Counted from the stretch's first letter, positions 1-13,461 are shown. The stretch is 64,000 nucleotides of DNA from Desarmillaria ectypa (GCA_030407005.1 JAUDYN010000002.1:372001-436000); one strand, 5' to 3'. The notes: generated from the letters alone by a model not told the origin. A program made the numbers and translations.

Positions 1-440
1 GGCCAATCTTGTCGTTCTTTGACCCCTGATATAAAAATCATGATAGACTGACGTTTAGGGAGTACTGCATTCCTTTTAAAGTGTTTTAAACCTATTTTAT
101 TTCTATAGGCGGAGGTATCCGTGGTTGCATTGAGTGAATACAGGCTTTGGATTCATAATTACAAGGAGAAGGTTGATTGGTGGCTGTCCAAATTACCACC
201 AGGTGGCGATTCGGGTAAGTAGCGGCTAGCTTATAATACTATAGGCTCTAATTTCATCATAGCGTCATGGAACTTCAATGGGTGGTCACAAAGCTCTTGG
301 ATAAGTTTGAATTCAGTATTCCCAAGGGAATTCCAGAATTACGGCACGGTCCCGTCAATTTCGTTCTTACTCCCGTTGTTCCGGGGAAAGCCCATGAAGG
401 GCCCCAGATGCCATTGCTAGCTACTCCTTTGAAGAAGTAG
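1..440 (+). CDS. Cytochrome P450, 3' end (cut by window edge)
   Basis: This is the C-terminal part of a cytochrome P450, a heme-thiolate monooxygenase normally anchored in the ER. The best-supported exons are 109-133, 203-214 and 263-440, with the stop at 438-440. They carry the heme-loop core GGIRGCI, then WRF, then VMELQ and a tail containing KFEFSIPKG. The exon phases match the intact-frame P450 at 23471-26490, so the TGA seen at 132-134 lies across an exon-intron junction and is not a stop. Small exons near 1-10 and 50-62 are likely by comparison. The glycine after the cysteine loop is read as Glu (codon split over the intron), and the donor near position 62 reads GGGAGT instead of GTAAGT. 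It could therefore be decaying. Family assignment is firm; functionality is not. Confidence 0.7.
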
Positions 441-3400
441 ATCCTCAAATATTTTTATCGGCTTGACGAATAAATGTTCTTCATCACCTACCCTTCATCT
501 CTGTCGCATTCTTGCTCAACTTCCTGGCACCAATCCCTGGTATTACCACTCCTCGAAAATGACCAACACCAATTCTGAAGTATTCCGGCTATCATAAGTT
601 CCTGATCAATGGGATGTCTGACCGTAAAGCTGGCTGCGCGCCTGCATCGCGGGCTAACGAATGTACCGATGTTGTTGGCGTATCTATGACACATCATTGC
701 GCAGATACCTCTCCAGAACTTCACAGATGACAACCTACTTCGTCTCGCCCCTCACCGCTTCTTTCATTCCTTCTCCCACTGTCTCTCTTTGAACATCTAC
801 TTCAGTAGCTTGTATCTCAGATCTGGCGAATGTTTCTATGGACATACTACAAAGCGCAGGCATTAATCTGTGCATTTATCTGAGTACCACACTACTCCCT
901 TGTTAAATTTCAAGCCCTCTGGAGCGCCCCGCACACTGTCATTTCGCCTTCTTGCTCATCGCTGCGACGATCCACTTCTTGGACACTGCGACTCAGTTCT
1001 TTTCCGTTGTTTAGTCAATACATACATTTCCTCGCTTCCTCGGACTTTACCATAGTATATATACCTCGCATTTTGTACTCGCCACCTCAGCTTGTTGCTC
1101 TACATGGACAGAGAAAGGCTGAGGTGCGCCGTTTCGTATTCCCTGTATTTATCGCCTTACTTACTTCTCGTAGCGCAGCGCGTATTCTAACAGGTAATAT
1201 CATCAGCTTGTTGCCCTACACAGACAGAGAAATGCTGCGCGTAGCGCGTATTCTAACATCCCTTTGCCGATTCTTGTACCTCAAGTTGCCTCGCTCATCG
1301 TGGTGGGTGCGCTTCACACGTGATCGTGTCCATGACTAATTCTTCCCACGGCCTCAGGCGTGCTACTGTGCTGATGACTGCTGACCCTTTCTTGACGGTT
1401 TTCTTTTCCTCTTGGTAAATTTCTGCTTCCAAATATTTTTATCCTTAAGCGGGAATGGAATGCCTTATCTAGTAAAATATTCCCTTTTTTATTCACTATA
1501 TTGAAATTTGATGTTGCTCACACCCTTTGCGCACACTGTAGCATATCTGAGAAGTTCTGATGTACCTCGATGATTTGTCGGGCCTTTGAGTCCTGATATC
1601 TTTAAGTCATTTCGTGTGAATGTAGCTCCTTGTTGTGATAGCGTGCACGGGCTACGGGTTCTTCGGAGGCGACGTTCCCGTTGAACTTCAGACCTCGTTT
1701 GGGCAGACGATGACCTTCCATGATATTCAACGCAGAATCCGCTCTCCACGAGTGTACAGCTTCTAGTTCGAGAATTATCATTATCACATCGTCTTTACTA
1801 GCATCTGTGGTGGATGGCAGTTGAGTCGCATAGGCAGAACACTAATAATCAACCATTTAGTCGTAGTATTGTCCCTCAAATCCTATTCGCGAAGAGTCCG
1901 TTTTCCGCGTCAAGCTCATATGACGCATTCACAGCTCACAAATGGTAATGCATTGTCTGCTGGTGAGGTAAAAGGAAAACTCTGACGAGTGCAGCAAGTA
2001 ATCTTACCGCACATATAGGCATCCGAACCCCGAAGAAGATCAGTTAAGCCAATGTGTCTGCATACAGTCTCCGTTGGTCCCGCTGTGTACGTTGTCGCGT
2101 CTTCTCTTTCAATGAAGTGTGCGAGAAAGAGAGAAGCCATTTGAAACGAGGAAAAACCTGTCTCTCCGGCATGGTCATTTTACAAGGCTTCATTGCATAT
2201 CAACCCTGGACTGGTGTTACCAATAACTGGGCTGTGACATTTCAGCTCCAGGTGTTAGTCTGAGAGCGGTGCGCCGTCGAGTCTGAGACGAACAGAATCC
2301 CGAATGAAAAGTAATACTCAATAGGCTAGCCACCTTCGCCTCTTATTATCCGCCAGTATGGATACTTACGGCACGAACAACATACTCGTCCCCATCAGAT
2401 GATGAGCTTTGATGGCCGCGCGATACCCATGCATATCTTGATACCACCCGTCGATCTTTACGGAGGCACCGTGTCAACTTTATATATAGGAAAACCTCGA
2501 ACCAGCCTGGTAACGACTTGCTCGGATCTTATTGCATGCATAGCCTCGAGATCGTTCATGTGCTCTGTACTGATGTACTTGCCCTAGGCCTGAAAACTTC
2601 ATATTGGGCGAGCCGAGCTTACGCTTATCTTTCTCGTGTCCAGGCCTCTTTCCGGAAAAAACAAACAATGAACGATAAATGATACGCCATCGATCATGTT
2701 CGCAAGCTTCTGATCAGCGTGGGGTAGTGTCGGAAGGGTCCAAAAGCAAGAGTACTATTCGAGCGCCTGGCCTCGTTTAAAGTGCTTATGTGTCGGATCC
2801 AACCGTCGAGGGTAAGCCCAAGCCGCTGCCAGGCCTGCCCAGCTGCAATTGAATGCTCTTAGGTTCCTTTAAGATCCCGTTCAAGCCTTGCGTTCGGAAC
2901 TGTGATCCGCACTTTCGGGGTCCGCTATGTCTTCGAAGATGTTGACCTCGGCCAGTGTATCGACTATTCTCATCACCGAAACTCCCTACCCAGCCTAACG
3001 AAATCGCATTTGCTATTCATCCGACTCGCGACACCTCGGGAGCATTCTGTATCTGGAATATTACTTGTTGACTACGCTTTTGTATCGCTAAGTCCGTTAT
3101 CCTCCGCAGCCTTATCCAATGCGGGCGCGTCGATGGGATCGATGAACGAATCCTCTTTGCGTTTTCACACTATTCAGGGCTCATTTTGTACATCACGATT
3201 CCATTCGGACAATAAAACTGATGACCAACGGCCGATTGTCATGTGTGGGACGAAATGCATTGCTAGTGACAACCTGGGGCTGTTTTTTTTTTGACAGCGT
3301 CTATTCAGAAACACTGGTCCCTAGGGCCTTCAGTTGTGATATGCCATGGACGACTTCCCATTATCGAGGCAGGGAAGACATTGTAAATAGTACCACAAAT

Positions 3401-3804
3401 CAAGGTTTTATTGCAGACACTTCTTCAGGGCAGTGTAGATGGGCATGCCCATTATTACGCACAATGAACGAATATCACTCCGGGCTCCAAAGTGAATTCC
3501 CAACGGACTAAGCAACATGACTTGGCCGAATGGCAATTTCGAGGCCACGAGGTGCTGACTAAGCCACGATGCAGAAGGCGGAAATCCAGCACGCACTGGC
3601 AGGTTCTATCTCTCCCACCATCACTCACCGCTAGCAGCGCGCCAGAGGGCCGCATTTCTCTCCATTCTACCATGACAACGTACTCTTCTCTTTAACTTGT
3701 TGTCTTGCTGTGAGTCCCGTCTTCTGCCTACCAATTCTCTGCTTTTTTTTCGAGGAAATCGGACAATCTGACGATTCTCTGTTCAGGCTTGAAATTACTC
3801 CATA
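441..3804. other. Long stretch without a supported gene
   Basis: I see no reading frame here with convincing splice sites, family motifs or coding texture. Open frames exist (for example 2902-3294 on the plus strand) but look like chance. The one clear internal structure is the degenerate tandem duplication at 1088-1260. Confidence 0.5.
1088..1260 (+). repeat. Degenerate tandem duplication, about 116-bp period
   Basis: A unit starting CAGCTTGTTGCTCTACATGG at 1088 and ending near GCGCGTATTCTAACA at 1192 starts again at 1204 as CAGCTTGTTGCCCTACACAG and reaches GCGCGTATTCTAACA at 1257. The second copy is internally shortened. No protein meaning is apparent. Confidence 0.6.
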
Positions 3805-5433
3805 ATGGCCCGGATGGACTCCACACCGGTCGTGTACGACCAGCAGCCATCGTCTGACGACCTCTCATCTGCTTCCTTTGATTCACGTTCAACTTGTTCA
3901 TCTTCAAATCTATTCGGAATTTCGTGTACAAATAATACTTCCTCTCTTGACGGCACCGGAAAAGCAGGCCACATCTGCGATGATGACGGCCTGGAGGGTG
4001 AGGTGTCGGCTTCGTATCCCTCACCTCCGCCAACCATTTCGCCACTGGGGCGGAGCGTACCTCTTCCCACTCTTTGTGTAGGAGGCCTTTACAAACTACC
4101 TGTGGGAGCCACATACGGGGGCATACTAGACTCGCCAGTGCTCGTGGACCATGATCTAGCCAAATCATTCTTACCGCCTTCACCGCCTCCTACCCTTCCT
4201 ACCCCGACTACGGCTCTTCCCCCGACGGACGAACCAGCGGTCCAGCCTCTGCCTTTTGCCCCGCCGCTTGGTCTCTCTCTGTCATTCCCCCTAATCAGCG
4301 ATGGCAGTCTTCTATCGCCTCTTTCGCCTGAATGGGAGTCCAGCAAGATTACAGATATTCGGAATAGTCCTACTCATACAGAACCAAGTGTTCTACTGGC
4401 AGAGCATCGTCTAGAGAACGATATTACACATCCACTGTCGCCATTATCACCTCTGGATGTCGATGAACCCCAACCCGGCCCCAGCCACTACTATGAGCCT
4501 TCCCGGCAGCAACTAGACCCCATCGATGAGGACATGGATTGGTGGCTCCAGTCACCAACCATGCATACTCACACGCTTCCCCCGGATGATGAACCTGAAT
4601 CCCCCCCGGATGACTCTTTCTATTCATTGATATACGACTTCGTTCCGGACGATGCACCTCATGTGCCACATCCTAGTCCGACGATACAGACGCTTGATTT
4701 ACCAGATGATCCATACGACCCGCCGATACAGAACCTGTCCCTCCTTGCGCCACCCAACAACGAAAACCCACTTCCACCGGAAGGGTCTGACCGTCATAGT
4801 CTGTTACTTATAGATTACGCCAACGATGTACCCCAGCCACGTTCCCCCTCCCCCGAGAATTTTGATCTGAACCCCTTGATTGTCAATGGATGTTCAGATC
4901 CTGACCTTCAGAAATTGATTGAGCTACGCAGGCGGTCTCAGACCGCCGAGCGTGTTGCGAGGCAGCTGGAGCACACTATGCTCGATCGTGGCGATATGTT
5001 AGGACGAGCAGAGGCAAAGTGTGAGCGGAAGCGCGAGAAGGAGAGAACGAGGGAGATTTCTGCTATGTTGAGGCTAAAGTTGGGTGACGAGATTGTCGTG
5101 TCGCCGAGGAGTGAAGAGTCGTCCCCATTGAAGGGTGTGCCGTCGATGAAGAAGAAGTCAAGGTCGCCGAAGAAGGTCATTGCAAGTATGGCGCACCTGG
5201 TCGCGCGGATGGTGTTCCGGAGACACGACACTGTGCGCCCACTGTCAACATCAACCTCAGACCAGGCCCGACCTGCGGGATCTCCCCTTCGGACATCATG
5301 TACAGTGAAGCTCGATTCAGAGAATGAGGATGGAGAAGAGGATGTGCTCAGCTTGGGGTTGGGTGGATTTGATGACGGATCAGAGGGATTATGGACTATA
5401 CCAAAAACTGGAGATGGTTGGAGTAGTGACTGA
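3805..5433 (+). CDS. Intronless, Pro/Ser/Asp-rich, probably disordered protein
   Basis: A single open frame of 542 codons starts at the ATG at 3805 and ends at the stop at 5431-5433. Residues 1-360 are rich in Pro, Ser, Leu and acidic residues, with many PPDD and SPxSP-like stretches and no recognisable domain. Around residues 370-430 there is a charged segment with LIELRRRSQTAERVARQLEH and a run of KRE/REK residues that could form a helix or coiled coil. This is followed by a basic, Ser-rich tract (KKKSRSPKK) and an acidic C-terminus. The lack of introns is unusual beside its intron-rich neighbours. The frame is long and its codon use looks coding, so a real gene is likely. I do not recognise a family and assign no function. 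The basic tract could be a nuclear signal. Confidence 0.75.
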   Translation: MARMDSTPVVYDQQPSSDDLSSASFDSRSTCSSSNLFGISCTNNTSSLDGTGKAGHICDDDGLEGEVSASYPSPPPTISPLGRSVPLPTLCVGGLYKLPVGATYGGILDSPVLVDHDLAKSFLPPSPPPTLPTPTTALPPTDEPAVQPLPFAPPLGLSLSFPLISDGSLLSPLSPEWESSKITDIRNSPTHTEPSVLLAEHRLENDITHPLSPLSPLDVDEPQPGPSHYYEPSRQQLDPIDEDMDWWLQSPTMHTHTLPPDDEPESPPDDSFYSLIYDFVPDDAPHVPHPSPTIQTLDLPDDPYDPPIQNLSLLAPPNNENPLPPEGSDRHSLLLIDYANDVPQPRSPSPENFDLNPLIVNGCSDPDLQKLIELRRRSQTAERVARQLEHTMLDRGDMLGRAEAKCERKREKERTREISAMLRLKLGDEIVVSPRSEESSPLKGVPSMKKKSRSPKKVIASMAHLVARMVFRRHDTVRPLSTSTSDQARPAGSPLRTSCTVKLDSENEDGEEDVLSLGLGGFDDGSEGLWTIPKTGDGWSSD

Positions 5434-7481
5434 CGGATGGTCGGTTTTTTTCTTCGTTATCTTTTGGCTGTCGATCTCTTATTGTCTTGTTCCAGAGCAT
5501 CTGGAATATTGTACTAGTATAGTTCGAGGACCTACAGCGTTCGTCCTTTTGGTATGCCTCCTTCTCCAACTATTTTGTAGCATTTAGCATGGTAATTATT
5601 TTCCTATACCCTTTTGTGAAATTTGGCCTGAGATCAGATGGGCGTGATGAACTTGGGTGGTCATATTAAAGGGTTGCTTCGACTTTTTCACTTAAACAGG
5701 GTCGCTGTCCTGGCTAACTGATGTCAACGCAGCGGCACCGCTGTCTTTCCTTATTTTAATCTTCCTCGGTCCGGCAAATTCAAATGCGATTCGATAAGGC
5801 CCCCATTCGAAGGGCAGCCCTTTTGTGAGAAGCACAATTCGCCGGCTGTCGCTGTTCCTAACTTTTCGTTGGAGGGTTCCCGAACATACATCTGTACCGC
5901 CTCTTCTCTATCGCCGAATTTTCTCATGCTAGTTTCCAGGGTATGGGACCCGAGATGGAACTTCGAGCTTGATATCACGTCTACTGTCAGGCGCGAATCT
6001 TCCTTCATATGGCAGGTGTACCGTTTTTCGGATTGAAGATCTGCTTTGCCTGCCCCTGCAAACGAGGAGAACCTTAATGGAGAGCGCATGACCCTGTCCT
6101 TCCCTGCAAGGCATCCGCCGCCCAAGGCTAAATGCTATGATTATAGAGCCTTTCTGTTCACCTAATGATGTGGTGGGCTCAGCGCCGCTCTCGAACATCC
6201 TTTGCGGCGTCTACATTTTGATAATCGTATTCTTTGACCTCTCTAGCGACCGACAAAGCCCAAATCAGTGAAGAGGGTCCTCTCGCCTTTCAACGGAACG
6301 CATCAGCAAAGAAGTAGTGCGTGACTTCTTTCTCTCACAATGACACCTGTTTTAACTTTACACTAACATCATTCGCCATACTCGATCTATCGTGTGACGG
6401 CCCTACTCCAGAGAAACTCCACCATGACACATGTAACATAGCGTGCTCATGGCCACACGGCTCGGTGGGAGCTTGAAGCTCCAGGTAATCCAGTTTACCG
6501 GTGTCAAGTTTGTTAGCAAGGACGAGCGCAGGTTTTCCGTGGAACGTTTCGGCTTTAATTTAGCCGGCACCTTTCCTCCTCGTGAAGGCTGGTTGGCTGA
6601 GGTGCCCAGTGATGGAAACATACTTATTTTCTACGGCCCTTTCTAAGTCAACGTGTCCCGGGATGGGCTGATGTGAGAATAAGGGCAATGAAAAAGGTCG
6701 ATTACCATACGTTCACCACGGTGTGCTTCCTCAGTGAACGTACAGAAGTGTTTTTCTCCAACCAACCAGCCCTTCTTGCACTATCGCACCAAAGATCTTC
6801 CATACCTTGTTCATTGTACATTGAAAGTCTACATTTTGGTGCGAGCGCTTGCACACAATAATAGAGTTTCAATTTGAGAATCGTTGCAGACTAATCGGTA
6901 GAAATTCACATTCGTGGACTGGCTATATTTAGTGTGCTTCGTTTCAGAAAGGTATTTTGCTTCAAGTTAGCGACTTCTACTCCAGACTAACACCCTCTGA
7001 ATAGTTCTGTCCGTGATTTCAGATGTACTTCAGTTACATCGACGCTTGTTACGATGGGGTAATTCAAGCCGAGATAAATGGTGGAGGATTCATATGGGAT
7101 GGAACACCGAAACATGCAGAAATTTCAAATGGGAGGGATTGCGAGATTGCCCCTTGGGTGATATTTGACTTCACTTGGTAAGGGCCTCCTACTCAAGCCG
7201 GTGGTCGTCTTTGGACGTATTCTTTGCCTCTGTACCGCCATCATCATTTGCGCGTCGAATAGGGAACGGATATGTTGCCCTAGCCCCATCAATCTTTGCC
7301 ATTCAGATGGTGAGAGAATCACATTCAATCTACCCGACCGGATTACTCAGTAGTATCAGTATTCCCTGACTCAGCCATGCGGCCAACGCATTTGTCAGAA
7401 GTCTGGACAACCCTGTGAGTCTTTTTCTGTTCGTCTATAAAGCAGTGGACTGATTCTCTGTCAGGACAGTATTCAGTGACC
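5434..7481. other. Intergenic stretch, no supported gene
   Basis: Short open frames occur on both strands (5751-6125 minus, 6443-6646 plus), but neither has splice context or motifs that I recognise. The last 250 bases before 7482 are the upstream region of the OYE gene and have a diverged copy at about 11740-12060. Confidence 0.4.
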
Positions 7482-8756
<1,275 letters not shown>

Positions 8757-9938
8757 ATGTATGTACCCTCCTGGTTGAGGTAGTAGCTTTATGTTGATCG
8801 ATTCTCCGAAGGATTAGTTTGTCTTATACCAGTTAACAATAACAGAAATGATTATTCGAGCTACCACGCAGGCATGACGATATCGTTTTCCCCAAGACGT
8901 ATGTTCACTATGCTACGCACCCCAGAAGGATATCCCTGGCAACGCGAATGTTCCAACATCCGTTTCGGCCGTTACAGTTCCTGTTTTCGACCTGTCAGCG
9001 GCTTTTCGTGAAGCCTCCAACTAGAGTTGGAACGAGGACAAGGAGGACAAGGACCAATAGGACTACATAGACAGAAAAAGTCACGTCGAGATTGATGATT
9101 TCTCCATTGTGTATCTGCCAGGTTGTTCGTTCCAGCCTTTCTGGAGAACATGTTGGATGAACAGTGTACTACCCGCCATGGAACGTACTTACACCGAGGA
9201 TGCGGCGTGCTGCTCAGATCGGTCTCGGTCCATCGCGGACTCCAAATGACCACAGCTGAGCGATTGCTGATCGTTAAAGGTAGCCTATGGCTCATTTCCA
9301 GTCTGATCTGATGGATAAAATGACCGCTAGAGCTACATTCTCCGTCCTGCTTTTCTTGAGAGGGTTTACGTATTTCCTGATCTGGAGGAAGAGGCCGAAA
9401 TTGATGACTCACCAACTCGCAGCAGGCAAAGTCGACAAGTATTCTCCGGGGATATCTCATTTCCTGTAGGGATCTTTTAATCTACTCTAGTTCGAAGCAG
9501 TACCATTACTGTTAGAATGCATGAGGTAGCCGTCGAACTTCTTTATCGATCATTAAAACGAACTAAGCTCTCCGATACAGATTTGTTTGTTCTTGTCTTT
9601 CTTACCTGTACGAGAATTGGAATATACGACGGAGGACTTTGAACAATCCCTCACCGCGGAAGTTTCCAGTGGCGTCCGGCCTTGGCTAGGATATTCAAGG
9701 ATGATAAGCCCGTGGTTGCCAGAGACACTTCCATTCCCCGGTTGAAACCCGCCTTACTTTCTACGTCATCACGGAGATTGGTGCCAAGTTGAACATCAAC
9801 GCAACGAACGGATCCATTGCCATATATTCACCGCGGTAATTTTCCGTACTGAACGTATAAAAGACAGAAGGCATTCTTCAGTAGGTCAACCAACTAGCTT
9901 TTCTCTCACTGTCCTCATCTCATCACAGTCTTAAAAGA
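8757..9938. other. Intergenic stretch upstream of pectate lyase
   Basis: No reading frame here has convincing exons. The overlapping frames at 8972-9460 on both strands lack recognisable motifs. A TATA-like element at 9855-9863 belongs to the next gene. Confidence 0.4.
9855..9863 (+). promoter_or_regulatory. TATA-like box of the pectate lyase gene
   Basis: GTATAAAAG lies 76 bases before the ATG at 9939, a plausible core-promoter distance in fungi. It is recognised by sequence only. Confidence 0.5.
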
Positions 9939-11288
9939 ATGATCTTCCAAACCTTTGTCATCGTTGCACTTCTTGCAGTCGCCAACGCACATCCCAGCCG
10001 TCGTGCAGCTAGCTGCACGTTCCCCACCCCGCCCAAGACCAGCAGTCTTTCCTCACCCATGACTATCAAAGCAGGCGGGTCTTTCGATGTATGTGCACTG
10101 GTCTATTCGGCTGCTCCAGGACGTTAATAATGTTTTTTTAGGGCGGAAACGTCAGGTTCGACCGAGGAGCCGGTGCGTGCAAAGAACAAAACGAGGGAGG
10201 CGACGGTGCCGCTGTCTTCCTTCTTCAGGAGGGCGCGAGTCTGTCAAATGTAGTGATCGTATGTATCTTTCATTTCTGGTCGTCGTTAATTTTGTTTTGA
10301 CGCGTTTATAGGGAGCCAACCAAGCCGAGGGTATTCATTGTCTTGGATCGTGCAAATTGACGAATGGTAAGTGTCCCTATTATCCTTTTTACGGTCACCT
10401 AATGCTGGCTTGGTGACAGTGTGGTTCGGTAAGGAGTGATAAGTAATGCTTATGAGTGTATGCGTACTCATCACAACTCTTCATCGTGGCAGAGGATGTT
10501 TGTGAGGTATGTGAAAAGTGTGCTGTTTGTTCTCTGTTACCTGTGTTGCTCACGAGCATGAACAGGACGGAATCACGATTAGACAAAAGTCCGGAACGTC
10601 GACCATCAGAGGAGGAGGTGCCAAAGGTGCTTCCGACAAGGTCATCCAGCACAACGGAGGTACGTTGCTACGCTGCTTAGTTGATTAAAGTCGACGATAA
10701 TGATGAAGATATAATCAGGCGGTACGGTCGCTGTTGATAGCTTCTGTGTATGGGATTCTGTTGCACATGTTTACAACTTCATCTTACTCGTTGCGCTCAC
10801 ACTAGGTCGAAAACTTTGGTAAGCTTTACAGAAGCTGCGGTAATTGCGATGAGTAAGTAATTATTTTGATGCTTCATATCGTTCAGTCCGCTCATCCACA
10901 CTTGATAGGATATACGCACGGGTGAGCGGTGCCTGTATTTGCTTGGTCGCGTTTTAACGTGATATGAATTCCCACAGCATTCAACGTTCTCCAACATTAT
11001 CGCCTCTGACGGAAGCAGCCTTGCTGGAATCAACTCTAACGTGAATTGATAGGCACTCTTGTTTTCTCATACTCTCGGCTAATGATTATTTTCAGTACGG
11101 AGACACCGCAGTCTTCGAGAAGAAGTAAGAGTTCATCTTTTTTTCTTCTTCACTGGCTAATATGTATTACCAGTACGATTAAGACCAACAATGTGCAGAG
11201 CATTTGCGATACGTATCAAGGCAATAATAAAGGGGATGAACCGAAGAAGTTGACTTCTAATACTTCCAATAACTACTGCCGGTTCTAG
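9939..11288 (+). CDS. Secreted pectate lyase, polysaccharide lyase family 3
   Basis: This enzyme would cleave de-esterified pectin by Ca-dependent beta-elimination outside the cell. Twelve exons join in frame to 244 residues: 9939-10088, 10142-10258, 10312-10366, 10420-10428, 10493-10506, 10566-10659, 10719-10747, 10806-10852, 10909-10921, 10978-11040, 11096-11124 and 11174-11288. Residues 1-17 (MIFQTFVIVALLAVANA) form a signal peptide. Family-typical blocks are FPTPPKTSSLS, GGNVRFDRGAGAC, IGANQAEGIHCLGSC, VWFEDVCEDGITI, KVIQHNGGGTV, FGKLYRSCGNC and GINSNYGDTA. Two exons are only 9 and 13 nt and two others 14 and 29 nt, yet all phases close. No broken residue is seen. Confidence in family and exon structure is high. 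Confidence 0.95.
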
Positions 11289-11739
11289 TCAGACGGCTTT
11301 GATACGGTTCAATCTATGAAATGTTATTCCTTAATTAACATCTTCAATGCGAATTTTAGTTCACTCAAGATGTGCCGCTAACGTCGAATCCAAAGTGCCT
11401 CCCAATATGTACGATGCGGCATCTACAGTATTATTCTTTGGCACTTGAGTGCTACTCCAAACTCCGTAGTACCCTTCTGTGCACACCTGAAAATGAGCAT
11501 TACATCGATGCGTTCTATGACACGGAAATACAAGTCGAACATGGACGATACATGCAGATAACTGGGTGAAGAAGGATGAAACGCGGAAAAAATGAGCGGG
11601 GGATTCACTGCTGTGACGGATCGGTATTTCAGGGGGGTCAAATGCTTTACTGGTTTTTGATCTGGTTTTCACTCGCAAATTCAGTATGGCAAATCCGGGA
11701 TCAAAATCCGTCAAAGTATTTAACCCACCCAGAAATACT

Positions 11740-12540
11740 GTCCGTCACATCCGTGATTGCCTCTTTAGTCATCTGTGACATTGCTCGATCGTCGTACTTT
11801 CTGCCTCTCCACCACTTATCATCATTTGCACGTCGAATACAGAGCGCGTTATGCTACCTTTGCTCCGCCAATCAATTTCCATCTTGCGAGATAATTGTAT
11901 CTCACTCTGCCTGAGCTGATTACTCTGTATTCCCTGACTCAGCCATTGTGACCGACAGTGCTTTTTTGTCATATGTAACTCTGTGCGTTTTCATCTGGTT
12001 GTCTATCTAAAGGTGGACTGATTCTCTGATAAGAGTGACCATTGACGATGTCTAATTAAATACTACATCAGGAGTTAGTTGATTTGTAAAGTAATTGAGT
12101 GAACATAAAACATAACTCAGTCGTAATGATGACAAACTGAGGAAATACGAGCGGCGCTACAAGGCTGCCGTGGAAGCTTCAAGAAATAATATGTACAAAT
12201 ATTACTAATTACATCATCTGCAGATGCGCGTTGTACCGGTATTTACCTCAACAACCATGACACGCCAACATTTTCAGCCAACGAAAGTCTGCTCGATATC
12301 GCCCGAGCATCGTATTAATTGCCATTGGAAGAAATTACATCGCAAAAGTATGTTGTTTTCTCTCACCTATTCAGTAAATGAATTGTCGCCTCTTTAGCAT
12401 GACCTGGTGTATATACTGGGGAAGGACGTCGCGCTGAACGCATACAACAAAGACGTTCCACCTGCGTGGCGAAATTATACCAAAGGGATACACTGACTAT
12501 GACGACCATATTTCCAAGCCATTATCATAGATGTAAGTAC
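11740..12540 (+). pseudogene. Deleted second copy of the OYE gene with its upstream region
   Basis: About 11780-12060 aligns by eye with the OYE upstream region at 7220-7480, sharing stretches such as TATTCCCTGACTCAGCCAT and GGTGGACTGATTCTCTG. After roughly 190 unrelated bases, 12257-12320 matches the OYE start (ATG then HFQPTKV). The copy then jumps directly to the end of OYE exon 3, the last intron (about 12347-12397) and exon 4, ending in the stop-codon region at 12531-12533. The middle of the enzyme, including the catalytic HGAN segment, is missing, and exon 4 is frameshifted. This is a non-functional remnant. It sits 3' of the pectate lyase gene in the same orientation as the intact copy. 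Confidence 0.8.
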
Positions 12541-12961
12541 CTTCTGGCTTTAGGTAACAACTTTATACTGACTTCCTTTGCTTCACAGTTGCCTACCCAT
12601 GAAGTTCTGCCATGCACATCAATAACGATGGCGAATATTTTGTTTGCGTCACCAGACGAATACGACGATTTGCATTCGTTCGAAGACGTGACACCGTATG
12701 TAAGAGCGTTGCGGTCATTTCGCATACGCATCCACGACCTTTATTTGTACAAATGGTAACTACCTTACACCAACTCGCATTATCCAATGTCAAAAGAACT
12801 CCTACGAGAAAAACCAACAGCAAGGTAGTCCGACCATGTTTCGACCTTCCTGTGTTTCATGATTGTAATACTGCATCGGTCACGATCGCGTTCTGCCAAA
12901 ATCAGACATCCTTTTCGTGTCTTCTGCATTGGCTCTGTGTCAAGCATCGAAACAGTCTCCT

Positions 12962-13461
12962 TCATCCCGCAGGCTTTCCCTTCAGCGCAGCCGCATATGT
13001 CATCTTCTCTTTCCCCTTTCCGACATCAAGGTCCTCCCAGCCTTCTTCCTCGACTTCAATAGCCTCCCATTCCTCCAGATGGCCGCTCTCCGGCATCATC
13101 TCGAACTCTTCCTCCTCGTTCTCTGAGAACCTATCAGAACACGGCCTTCGGTCCAGCGTCGGTGTAGCACTGCACCTTTGTTCTTTGTCGAACGCAACGA
13201 CATCTGCTTTACTTCCTCGAGGATAGCAGTCTCAATCATCTCGTCGATTCCGTTGGAATTGGAGTCGAATTCTCCTAGTACGCCATGAACGTGCGCTCTA
13301 CGATCATGGACCCTGATGATGAGTGGGCGGGCTGCTCGGCGGCTGCGGCGTTGGTGCGCTTTGGAGGGCATAGGGTGCAAGGAGTGTGATCCCAAGACTA
13401 CGGACTGGCGAAACAACCTGTCCTCGATATCACTGATATATACTACTCCGAGGTGACTCAT
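12962..13461 (-). pseudogene. Possible small gene or relic, reading frame broken
   Basis: The minus strand shows coding texture split over two frames. One frame from an ATG at 13371 reads through GVLGEFDSNSNGIDEMIETA. A second frame carries VVAFDKEQRCSATPTLDRRP, then ENEEEEFEMMPESGHLEEWE and a tail GWEDLDVGKGKEKMTYAA, ending at the stop at 12962-12964. I could not join the frames with a canonical intron, so either a splice site was missed or the gene is frameshifted. I do not recognise the family. The large plus-strand open frame across 12612-13226 appears to be its antisense shadow. Confidence 0.35.

Noticed and set aside
130..136. Stop codon right after the P450 heme-loop motif
   Set aside because: The TGA spans an exon-intron junction; the paralogue has an intron at the same phase and position.
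2902..3294. 130-codon plus-strand frame
   Set aside because: No homology recognised, mixed composition, no promoter or splice support.
5751..6125. 124-codon minus-strand frame
   Set aside because: Plus strand is equally open over much of it, with no motif or splice context on either strand.
12612..13226. 204-codon plus-strand frame
   Set aside because: No motifs; overlaps minus-strand coding-like segments and the OYE remnant's 3' flank.
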